Shown here: positions 1-10,056 of the stretch, piece by piece | Numbering within the stretch: the stretch's first letter is position 1 | How the letters are laid out: each line of letters starts with the position of its first letter | Assembly (NCBI GenBank): GCA_016647705.1 | Contig: CM028328.1 | Location: 5,109,311-5,173,310, forward strand | DNA: 64,000 bases | DNA from: Eucommia ulmoides | Taxonomy: Eukaryota > Streptophyta > Magnoliopsida > Garryales > Eucommiaceae | Reading direction: 5' to 3' | Made by a program: the position numbers and the translations under genes | The notes under the pieces: model-generated | What the model was told of the DNA's origin: nothing | Seen by the model: only the letters and a program-made list of their open reading frames with translations | Databases searched by the model: none

Positions 1-569
1 CCGTTTTAGAATGGGTAACGTTTCTCATTAAATTTTATGATTGTTAAATTAAATTACTAGTATCGAAATGTCGAAATAGCGATAATAAATATTGAGACCA
101 TTCACATGAATACATTTCATATAGTAAGCAATACTAGTCGAATAGTAATATTTCATAATAAAATGTGGGAAATGGGAAATTACGGAGCTTAGGGCCTGCA
201 TTGCATAATTAGGTTATTTTTAAATAAAATACTAATTTAAGCCCTGTCACTATTAGGTTCGCAGGCACCAGAGTAATAGTAGAGGGTAGTCAGTAGAATT
301 TGTTCGGAGCAGATTGCCAGGTGACTGTACTGTCTTTTAGTAAAATTCAAAAATCTACTTTCGTATGTAGTATGGAAAAAATGTGTTTATTTAAAACGGA
401 ATGAATTTGTAACTTATATGGATCAAGCGGTTTTGAGTGTTTGTGAAATTGTGGATTTAGTTGATTTCAAAAGGGGTGGAAATTGGTTGTGGAAAAAGTC
501 GTTTGTTTTGAGGTGGAAATTGGTGTTTAGTCCGACTACGCCATGGTATTTATCTGCTTTAGCAGAGTG

Positions 570-735
570 ACGATTATCTGTTTGGTATAGTCCAACAGAG
601 TGGTGATTATCTGCTTGGCATAGTCCAGCATAGTGACGATTATCTGCTTGGCATAGTCCGGCAGAGTGATTATTATCTGTTTGGCATAGTCCGACAGAGT
701 GGTGATTATCTACTTGGCATAGTTCGGCAAAATGT
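570..735. repeat. 33-bp minisatellite
   Basis: Four near-perfect 33-bp units and flanking partial ones, each built on TAGTCC.GCAGAGTG and GATTATCTGCTTGGCA. Because the period is a multiple of three, the minus strand stays open and spells an 11-residue repeat (LCQADNHHSVG-like). This open frame is a by-product of the period and is not called as a gene. Confidence 0.85.
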
Positions 736-863
736 TGCGACCCGTTAGGAAGGCAAATCCTACGAGTGATACGGTACCATTGCAACTCCCGATCGTGAGG
801 TTAAACGATCCTGTGGCTAATCGGAGGGTGTTGTGGTGTTTTGTCGTATACGAGGAACTGGTT

Positions 864-865
<2 letters not shown>

Positions 866-896
<31 letters not shown>
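866..896. repeat. (AT)n microsatellite
   Basis: About 15 uninterrupted AT units. Confidence 0.95.
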
Positions 897-898
<2 letters not shown>

Positions 899-1872
899 TT
901 TATTTCATTTGTGACAGGAGAAACTGGATTTTCGTATGGTATGTGGGTATATTATATTTTTATTTGGTGCTTTTATATACATTATTTCTTTACAATGTGG
1001 ACAGAGGGGAATTGTCTCCGTATGTGGAGTGCGGTATATATTATTAGTATATCATTTCATTTCATTGGTAAAAATGGAACCGGATATGTGATTTCGTTAT
1101 TTTATATTTCAAGGCAAGATGTTTATTATTTATACTTGATCCATGTAATGTTTTTATTAAGAAGACAATACACCAATAAGAAATTTTGGGGTGCAGGTAC
1201 CGTGATTAGGAGTTGGTCCACTATTGGCACAAGGTAAAGTCCAGAGGTAGTGTCGTTTCTGGAGGTGAGTCGGTCGGATGTGAACCATGAAAGGTTCAGG
1301 TTTGTTTCATGTTTTTCGGTTGTGAATATTTGTGACCAGTATAAAAAATAAAAAAATAAAAATAAATAAATAAATTTGAACGAGTAATTATATATATAGT
1401 TTTGGAAAGAAAGAAGAAAATTTTACAGTAGCGTGAATAAGTACGTATGGACATATGGATGGATATACGTCGATGGGTCAGGTGACGTCAGGTTGACGTC
1501 ACGCTCGGCCTCGGGTGCCGGGGTGGGGTGTGACAATTAAAGCAATATATTAATTTATATTTTTCCACACTTGTGCAATTTGCTCAAACTTTAAGGGACC
1601 AAAGTGCACAATTTGTAATTACACATTTTTTAATTACACATTTTTTAATTACACAAGTAAATTAAAAAATTAAACTAACTAACAAGTTTTTTTAAAACAA
1701 TATATTAATTTATATTTTCCCAGACATGTGTAATTTCTAAAACTTTGAGGGGTCAAAATATAATTTTTAAAGTTTGACAAATTGAAAAAATATAAATTTT
1801 AATATATTATTTTAAAAGGAATTGTTAGTTAATTTGAGTTTAATTTTTTAATTTAGTTATTTAATTAGAAAA

Positions 1873-2000
1873 TAATCGACTTTAACTTATCAGAATCAGG
1901 CTTTAAAATATCTTCTTTCTCATCTACAACAATCAATATATTGTTGCAGATGAGAAATAAAATATTTCAAAGTCTGATTTTGATAAGTTAAAGTCGATTA
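1873..2000. repeat. Imperfect palindrome (foldback), copy 1
   Basis: The left arm begins AATCGACTTTAACTTATCAG and the right arm ends TGATAAGTTAAAGTCGATTA. The centre is TCATCTACAACAATCAATAT followed by ATTGTTGCAGATGAG. The whole segment can fold on itself as one roughly 60-bp stem. It resembles a foldback-type MITE. Confidence 0.85.
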
Positions 2001-2499
2001 TTAATGAAGTTGAAAACTTGCATCGGCTACGTATTTGTAACAAATTAAAATCGTTATATATATTTGACAAATTAAATTTATATTTTAAAATATTATTTTA
2101 CATAAGTTTAATATTTTATATTTTTCTAATTTGTCAAACTTTAAGGGGCCAAAGTGCATATTTTTTAATTAAACAACTAAATTAAAAAATTAAATTCAAA
2201 CTAACTTACAATTTATTTTTAAACAATATATTAAAATTTATATTTTTCCAATTTGTCAAACTTTGAGGGGTCAAAGTGCACAATTTTTAATTAAATATTT
2301 TTTAATTAAACAACTAAATTCAAAAATTAAACTAACTAATTAACAATTTTAACTAAATTCAAAAATAAACTAACAATTTATTTTAAAACAATATATTAAA
2401 ATTTATATTTCTCTAATTGTCACACTTTGAAGGTCCAAAGTGCATATTTTTAGGGTTAATTTGAGTTTAATTTTTTAATTTAGTTATTTAATTAAAAAA

Positions 2500-2629
2500 T
2501 AATCGACTTCAACTTATCAGAATCAAGCTTGAAAATATCTTCTTTCTCATCTGCAATAATCAATATATTGTTGCAGATGAGAAATAAGATATTTACAAGT
2601 CTAATTTTGATAAATTAAAGTTGACTATT
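2500..2629. repeat. Imperfect palindrome (foldback), copy 2
   Basis: Second copy of the 128-bp foldback at 1873-2000, with the same centre (ATATTGTTGCAGATGAG) and more diverged arms. It is flanked by the same AT-rich repeat phrase, which suggests the foldback travelled with its flanks during local duplication. Confidence 0.8.
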
Positions 2630-3429
2630 GATGAAGTTGATAAGTTATACTTATATAAAATAATATTTGTAATAAATTAAACTTGTTATATATACTTGAC
2701 AAATTAAATTTATATTTTGAAAATATTATTTTATATAAGTTTAATATTTTATATTTTTTAATTAAACAATTAAATTAAAAAAATTAAACTCAAACTAACT
2801 TACAATTTATTTTAAAACAATTTTAATTTATATTTTTCCAATTTGTCAAACTTTGAGGGGTCAAAGTGCACAATTTTTAATTAAATATTTTTTTTATTAA
2901 ATAACTAAATTCAAAAATTAAACTAACTAATTCACAATTTTAACTAAATTCAAAAATTAAACTAACTCACAATTTATTTTAAAACAATATATTAAACTTT
3001 GAGGGGGCCAAAATGCATTTTTTTTAATTAAACATTTTTTAATTAAACAGCTAAATTCTAAAATTAAACTAACTAACTAACAATTTTTTTTAATTAATAT
3101 ATTAATTTATATTTTTCTACGCATGTGAAAGGACCAAAGTGCAATTTTTAATTTAACAACTAAATTAACAAATTAAATTAACCAGCTATCTAACAAATAT
3201 ACTAATTAAAATTAAATTAATTTCTAATGTTTTTTTATGTTTTAAAAAAAAAAACTAAATTAACAACTAAACTAATTAATTAATTAACTAACTAACTATT
3301 TTTTTAAACAATATATTATAATGTGCAAAAAACAAGTAATAAAAAATAAGTAAATTAATCAAACTAACAAATAAACTAAATAATTAAACAAGTAAAAAGC
3401 ATACTAATCAAACTAACAAAAAAATTAAA

Positions 3430-4205
3430 TAAAAAAATAAAACAAATTTACCTTTGTAATAGGAGGAAGAAGTTGTGAAATTGTAAAATTTGTCAAATTT
3501 TGAAGAAGGAAATTGATCAAATAAAGGATGAATACTCAGGTTAAATCGAGAAGAAAATTAAGGATGAACATTTAGGAAGAAAGCAAATGAACACTCCGAA
3601 ATATGAATGCGAAAGGAGACAATATGAATGAAGAAGAAGGCGCAGCATGAATGAGAAAGAAGGCGTTCACAGCGTCAAATATAGGGGCTTGGTCCCCGTG
3701 TTGATAACACCAGGACCAAAGGCTGTGCAACTGCAACGGTTGCTTGCTTTGCAGGCAATCTTTGTAGTTGGGGTTGGTCAAATGGTACAATCGTTTGACT
3801 AATCCAAACGGTGATACACCGTTTATTATTCAAATAGTCCGGATTCACAACGCTGGGACTATCAAAAAAAAAATCAATAGTCCTGTGTTTCGAACACTGG
3901 GTCACTCGTATTTCGTAAATAAATTTAAAAACATGTATTTTCATAATTTCAGATTTTTTTTTAAAAAATATATTTATTGCGTAAAAAACTCCATTTCTAA
4001 TCTTCATTTATTGTTTATAATCTCTCTTTCCATTTTCTCTTCAGGATTTCAACCGACAATCTACCGATTTGAAACGGCACCGCTATGATCTGTTCATTTC
4101 GGCAACCGATGATCGATCATTTCAGCTTCTTAAAGGTTAACGAAATTGCGGCTCCCACTGTTTGAAACCCTAATTTCGGTCAGTTTTTTCTCTCACTCCG
4201 CTACT
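3430..4205. other. Non-coding stretch, nothing recognised
   Basis: Open frames of 70-110 codons occur on both strands here, but none shows a domain or a credible start context, and they overlap each other. The right part (about 4140-4215, with AACCCTAATTTCGG and C/T-rich sequence) could be 5' UTR or promoter of the F-box gene. Confidence 0.4.
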
Positions 4206-4211
4206 GTTCCT

Positions 4212-4940
4212 CAGTTCTGAGTAAACAATTGCTGCAAAAAAAAAGTCGGATTTTGGTTTAATTGTTGATTATTTGGTTCTGGTGTTTGAATTGCTGTCAT
4301 TTCGACTTGCTCAGTATATGAAAGTGATTTCATCGATTGTAGGTTTGAATTTCTTCCATTCAATTAGCCGCGAATGCCGTAGTTTTTGAGTTTCTAATGA
4401 AATGTTAGAAAAATTAAAATTAATAGAAATAGAAAGCTGAATGATTTCAGAGATTCTGAGTACACAATTGCCGCGAAAAAAGAGAGTCGGATTTTGGTTT
4501 AATTGTTATTTATTTTGGTTCTGGTGTTTGAATTGCTTCCATTTCGACTTTATCAGTAGATGAAAGTGATTTCATTTATTGTAAGCTTAAATTTCTTGAT
4601 TTAATCATCTGCAAATGCCTTAATTTTTGAGTTTCTAATGAAATGTTAAAATTTTTAAAATTAATAAAAACAGAATGCAGAATGATTTCAGAGATTCTGA
4701 GTATATGATTGCTGCAAAAAAAGAGTATCGGATTTTGGTTTAATTGTTGTTTATTTTGGTTCTGGTGTTTGAATTGCTGCCATTTCGACTTGCTCAGTAG
4801 ATGAAAGTGATTTCATCGATTGTAAGTTTGAATTTCTTCCATTAAATCATCTGCGAATGCCTTAGTTTTTGAGTTTCATTAGAAATGTTATAAAATTTAA
4901 AATTAATAAAAATAGAATGCTGAATGATTTTAAAGACCTT
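4212..4940. repeat. 240-bp tandem triplicate upstream of the F-box gene
   Basis: Three head-to-tail copies begin with TTCTGAGTA at about 4215, 4454 and 4695. Each has the phrases CGGATTTTGGTTTAATTGTT, TTCTGGTGTTTGAATTGCT, GATGAAAGTGATTTCAT and ATGCTGAATGATTT. The copies are roughly 85-90% alike by eye. The array lies in the promoter, 5' UTR or leader-intron region of the F-box/FBD gene. Confidence 0.9.
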
Positions 4941-5418
4941 TATAAACTTGACGCATAATTGAAAAATTTGCGGCGGATATGTTCAGGAATCTTGATTTTC
5001 AGATTGAAAAATGCACTTTGAAAAATAATAAAAAATAATTGTTTTTTGTTTATTCGATTTTTTATGTTACTGGAGGTTGATGGACTAGGAGTATTTTTAA
5101 ATCATTTATGAATTCATTTTGGATTAAGAGATTATGCATGGGGATAATACTATGATATTAGTACTATCGAATACGCTTTTTATTTTCCGCTTATGCTTTA
5201 AGTAAAAGTACATTGTTTTCTTTTTTTTGTAGAAAGTACTTAGAAAAGCGTTACCTAACAGTGTTTTATTTTTTTCCTCATTTTCTTATCCCGTTGATTG
5301 TAATTTGTTCATAGATATGGCTAATATGGTTCTACAAATGTATTTAGTTGCTTGGTTTTTGGTATTGAAATCGCAGATAAAAGTGGTTTTACTTTTGATG
5401 TTGAAAGCAAGGAGCAGA

Positions 5419-7999
5419 ATGAACGAAATTGATAAACTTAGTGATGTGCCGGAAGCTATTCTTGGCCACATTCTTTCCTTTCTCACAACTAAGGATGTGG
5501 TTCGAACTTCCATTTTATCAAGAAGATGGAAGTATTTGTGGACATCCGTCACTAGTTTACACTTTTGTGATCCAACGGTTCATTCTCGCAAAACAATTTG
5601 TGATCCAATATTTCATGCTCCCAAAATGAAGTGTCAAAACTTGAAATTCATGAACTTTGTTGAAAAAGTACTAAACTCTATCGTGTATTCAACGATCAAA
5701 AATTTCTACCTCTCGGGTACTGGCCAATACGATGAATCTCGAGTTTATGCATGGATTTGTCTTGTTATAATTCGTAATGTTCATAAGATTGAGATCGATT
5801 GTCCTAATGTCAATTCACTAGTTTTTCCCTCTTGTCTATACACCACTCATTCGCTTAAAGAATTAAAGGTAGTGATGCCTTGCACTTTCAAACTCCCCAA
5901 TCACATTTGTTTTTCGAATCTCAAATTGTTGGAACTTTCTGCTCCGATTATGATGAATGAAAACTTTCCTGATTCATGCGAAATCAATCTCAATTTCCCG
6001 GTTCTTGAAATATTGGAATTTCGAGATAGCGATTGGTTGAATGTGAAGGTTGTGAATATAGAAGCCCCAGCACTTAGGATATTCGTGATGGAAGATGATG
6101 TCGTGGATCACGAGCCCGATTGTGTGGTCAAGATCTATAGTCGAAGCCTGTCGAGTATAACATGCCATGGCTATTCGTTCTTGGATATAAATTTTCTCGG
6201 CCCGTCGTCAGCTACTGACGTGACCATTGATATTTCGTCCTGGGGGGATGTGGATTCGCAGCGCAACATGGGTCGGAAAACGGCTTCACTTCTCGGAAAG
6301 TTTTCTAACGTGAAGAATCTGACACTATCGTGTGAAACCACTCTGGTATGTCACCTTTGCAATATTTTAGGTAGTGTTTGGCTGCATGGAATTGGAGCCG
6401 GAATTCCAGTTCTGTGGCTTCAATTCTGTACTCACAAAGGCTACCTTAATATTTTGAGGTTCTTATTATATACTTCTCTATCTAATGTTTTTTATTCCTT
6501 TCGTCCTATTTTAGAACAATTTAATTTTTTTAGTCTTATTCGACCTATTTTTTTGAGTCCTAGTTGATATTAAATATACGAATTTAACAATTAGTTGATA
6601 TTAACTGAAGAATTAAACAACTAGTTGTTATTAACTAAAGGACTAAAAACTTAATTCGTAAGGTCTAAGAAGTAAAAATAATAAGATATTAAAACAAAAA
6701 AAGATAAGAGCATTCAATATCATATTTCGCTCAAATAAATTCTTCATATGAAATATTCATTAGTTCATAATACTGAACGGTTATGGGGAGATATTGATAT
6801 ATAGTCGATTTAAGTGACGGAGCCACCTTTTTTTTGGGGTGTGTGTGTGTGGTTGGGGGGGGGCCTCAAGGCCCTCGAACTCTGAAAATTTAATGTTATT
6901 TTTAATTATTGACATCGTTATGATTATTTTTTTATCTGAAGATTCTCGCCCTGGTTGATGGTTTACGAGACAATCTCCCCATGTTTGAAAATCTAATTTC
7001 TCTGAGTTTCGGCACGAATGATGAAATCAACGACGAAGGCAGAGTTCTTGTGGAGTTTCTACAGAAATCGCCCGTTCTTGAATCACTCTCAGTTGTCATG
7101 GTAACTTTTTCTCACATTTTTTTTAATACTCTCTTACATCGAATCGTGCATCTAAATTTATGCCCTGTTTGGTTATCATTCGATTCATGTATTTTTTCAT
7201 TTTTCAATTACTCAATTTAGGAAATGTAGCATTTGAGCTTTTTACACTTTGCACTCCTGCGGTTTGACCTAAATCCCACATTGGTCCTTATGGTTTCAAT
7301 TTGAACACAACACCTCAAGTATGTCAATCGTTTTAGAAAATAGACGAAAATTGGTGACCATTTCATTAAGGGTAAGATCATCATTTTTCTTTAAAATTAA
7401 GGGTAATCTCGTAATTTTTCTTCACATAATTCAATGGGTTCTATTTAAAAAAATCATTCTAATTTTAAGGGCGAAAAAATATATTTTTTCGCTTCTATTC
7501 TTCATCTTCTTTCTACTACCTCAACCTGCCTGTCAGCCCAAGCCATCGCCGCTCTCTGTCTCTCTCTCTAGCGGGCTAAATTTAACTGAATGACAACGAT
7601 TTGTATCGTAAAATGGAGAGTTGTACCAATGAAGCAATCACAAATAAGATAACTCCTAAAATATGATAATTTTTAGACAGCTAAACCCCTTAACGTTTTT
7701 CTTACATTGAATTGGCATTATATTAGGGCATTGAATATGTCTGGATGGAGGAATTGGTACAAGAAATGGTGCCGGAATGTCTGGTTGATCACCTCAAAGC
7801 AGTAAGATTTCAATACTTTACTGGGACAGAGCATGAGGTCAAACTACTGATGTTTTTATTGAAGAATTCGAAGGTCTTGGAGGAGATGAGTGTCGTTGAT
7901 AGATACAGAGATTCAACAACCGTGGAAGCGTTTAAACATCAATTGTCGACGTTTCCAAGAGGTTCCGATCAGGTTTCATTGCATTATATGCAAAATTGA
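5419..7999 (+). CDS. F-box/FBD/LRR-repeat protein
   Basis: Likely substrate-recognition subunit of an SCF ubiquitin ligase. Coding exons are 5419-6345, 6942-7100 and 7727-7999, all joined in phase 0 with GT-AG introns, giving about 452 residues, normal for the family. The F-box occupies roughly residues 5-45 (LSDVPEAILGHILSFL, then LSRRWKYLW) and binds a SKP1-like adaptor. Degenerate leucine-rich segments follow, with the family phrase VNIEAPALR. The FBD domain is in exon 3 (CLVDHLKAVRF, EVKLLMFLLKNSKVLEEM). The start at 5419 gives the usual short lead before the F-box; in-frame ATGs at 5398 and 5317 would add 7 or 34 residues, the longer one giving a hydrophobic leader untypical of the family. 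Intron 1 carries a 76-bp MITE and intron 2 a long-TIR MITE remnant. A decayed relative lies at 20.8-25.4 kb on the other strand. The target protein is unknown. Confidence 0.9.
6370..6445. mobile_element. Tourist-like MITE in F-box intron 1
   Basis: The ends are GGTAGTGTTTGG and CAAAGGCTACC, flanked by direct TTA at 6367-6369 and 6446-6448. A 3-bp TTA/TAA target duplication is the mark of the PIF/Harbinger superfamily. At 76 bp it can encode nothing. Confidence 0.85.
7230..7360. mobile_element. Fragment of a long-TIR (Mutator-type) MITE
   Basis: Contains CACTTTGCACTCCTGCGGTT, then ACATTGGTCCTTATGGTTTC and AATTTGAACACAACACCTCA. The same three phrases form the terminal inverted repeat of the complete element at 51950-52485. 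Only the left end is clear. It lies in intron 2 of the F-box gene. Confidence 0.55.
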
Positions 8000-9640
8000 G
8001 GTAACAAATAATAATAATAATAATAATGAAAAATACACTGTTTTAGCTGCTGCTGGTTGTATAGAAAGTGTTTTTTTTTCCTTCTTTTTTTTTTTTTTTG
8101 TTTTTTTTGTTTTTTGTCAATCAGGAAAATAATTTTAGGAATTTTTTCAGTCCTATTTTTTTTATTTTTAGTGCCCAAAGTTACTCCTATAAAGCAATAT
8201 CAACTTTACATTGTTGCTAGCAAATCTACACTTTTACTAATCTTTTGTCAATGTTTCTCCATATTTTTAACTAATGTTTAAGTTGAATTTGAACTCAACT
8301 AGTTGTGTTTAGTTGAATTTAACTATTTTTTTTTCTATACGTTCTAGTTGAACTTGAGTTTAACTAATTCTCTATGTACGTTTTAGTCTAATATTTGTTT
8401 CATTGGATCAAATTGAATTGGCGATGAAGATCCAATTATAAAGTCATGCAGTTCTTGATCCTTGCATAAGAAATGAGGGAAATTGAAATTCATATTAGTC
8501 ATTATCAAGTATGAATTAAATAAACAATTAAAAATAATAATTAACAATATAATAATAGGAAATGAAATTAATTTTACCAAGAACAAAGTAAATAATTGAA
8601 GACGACGAATGATGTTCGACAATTTATCGCACTTTCGAAATCCTTGAATTGAATACTTAGTAATTGTAAAAGAAATAAAATATTAAAGTTTGAAATAGAG
8701 AGAGTTCGAGAGTTAGTCTGGAAGAAATGAATTTTTTTTCTTTTCTCGGATTTTTCTTGTTACAAATCTTTTTCCCGTCTCTCAAGCGGTAACTTAACTT
8801 TTTTTAGCCAGGTAAAAAGACATTGTATAGTTTGCTACAACAATAACTAGAGTTGTGTAGTTGTATGTGTAGTGAAGTGAACAAGCCAACAACTACAACG
8901 GCATTTGACCGTTGATATCCCCTCCCATTTATAAATTCACGGGCTTTCAATTCGGAATTTGGGCTTAGGCCTCAAGTTGCTAGAATATCGTGCTTAGGAC
9001 TCGGGTTTTGGGCTCAATTTTTTTGAAATATACGAAGTCCAAGTTCGGCCGGAAGCCAAATGGACTTGGGCCAGATGGGCCTAACTTTAGGCTCGAGCCG
9101 ACATGAGCCCGACGAACTTTGGTAACCCATGGCCTCGGACTCTTTGAAGAGACCTAACTTTAATTAAAATATTTGATAATTTTTGGTGAAAATTGCATTG
9201 AAAAAAATAATCTAAATCAAGGCTAGACAACTGCTTTCACAAATTCTTGCCACCTATACTTTCTAGATATGGACATGAAGCAATTGTCCAAATGTCCAAT
9301 TACGTAAATATTTTTTCCTCGTGATCTTAACTTTAAGTGAAAATTATATTTTTATGTGGGTGTCTACTTAAACTTTGAGATTTATTAAATTATATATTTA
9401 ATCACTTAAATTTTACATTTATTTCAATTATACAAAACTAAAAAACGGTGTTATCAATTTATGGGTTATTTTCAAGTGACCTTTTAGTAGGATATTTTTG
9501 TCAAGTAATTTTCTTCCAAATTTTTTTTAATAATGATTCATCTGGAAAAAAAAAAAAGTTTAATCATTGTTTGAAGAAAAAAAAACGTCGTAAATTTAGT
9601 ACAGTGATAAAATGATAAAAATATTCTTATTAGAAGATCG
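8000..9640. other. Intergenic region, no gene seen
   Basis: AT-rich spacer with homopolymer T runs (about 8070-8160) and an (AAT)n run near 8008-8028. A block at 8940-9130 is rich in GGGCTT/GGGCTC phrases and looks like old transposon sequence. No open frame shows a domain. Confidence 0.5.
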
Positions 9641-9644
9641 CGTG

Positions 9645-9830
9645 CTACCAACAAGGTGTAGTTCAAATGACAAGACACAGTTGAGTTAAAACAGTTGAGG
9701 AATTTATATAAAGTCAGAGGTTCGAGACTGTAAAAAAATACTTGTTAAGAGGGACAAATATACACTTTGAACGAGTTAGCTTTTTACCTTGTGTGGATAG
9801 AAGGATACTCTTAAGTATATCAAAAAAAGA
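9645..9830 (+). mobile_element. Possible tRNA-derived SINE
   Basis: The phrase GTGTAGTTCAAATGACAAG resembles a diverged A-box region, and GAGGTTCGAGACTG matches a B-box (GGTTCGANNC). They are about 70 bp apart, longer than usual. Target duplications were not identified. Confidence 0.35.
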
Positions 9831-9990
9831 ATATCACTAAACACAGTCCAAAATCAATTTAACAAATTTTAGAGTCCATATAGATATTATGTCATATACT
9901 GGAAAAATGTATTTTTCTCTAATTTAAAAATATTTTTAAGCCAAAATTAGAATTTTTTTTTGCGAGTTCACCAGTATTGAGGAAACTACC

Positions 9991-9997
9991 TATATAT
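9991..9997 (+). promoter_or_regulatory. Candidate TATA box of the SCI1-like gene
   Basis: TATATAT about 60 bp upstream of the ATG at 10057. The position implies a very short 5' UTR. Confidence 0.4.
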
Positions 9998-10056
9998 CAT
10001 CACTCCGATTCGATTTCTCCCGTTATTTGCGAAACCCTCGAGCCAGGTCGCCGGAA

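Larger units (their letters stand above)
1..1535 (+). mobile_element. Probable Ty3-gypsy LTR fragment (3' end at about 1535)
   Basis: The block ends in a GC-richer stretch (about 1485-1535) finishing in GGGGTGTGACA, after which the sequence drops abruptly into AT-rich repeat. LTRs of plant chromovirus-type gypsy elements commonly end this way, and the block also has the LTR-like phrase GATTGCCAGGTGACTGTA near 313. No gag-pol coding sequence and no second LTR are visible, and the left end lies outside the window, so it may be a solo or truncated LTR. The assignment rests on style of sequence rather than on a protein match. Confidence 0.4.
1540..3430. repeat. AT-rich degenerate long-period repeat region
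   Basis: Variants of one phrase recur about seven times: a TATATTAATTTATATTTTTCCA-like start, then CAAACTTTGAGGGGTCAAAG, then TTTTTAATTAAACAACTAAATT and AAACTAACTAAC. Order and spacing are loose, so this is an old repeat block that has expanded and decayed. No coding sequence is seen. Confidence 0.75.

Noticed and set aside
423..785. 120-codon minus-strand frame with 11-residue repeats
   Set aside because: It coincides with a 33-bp minisatellite in a probable LTR; the period alone keeps the frame open.
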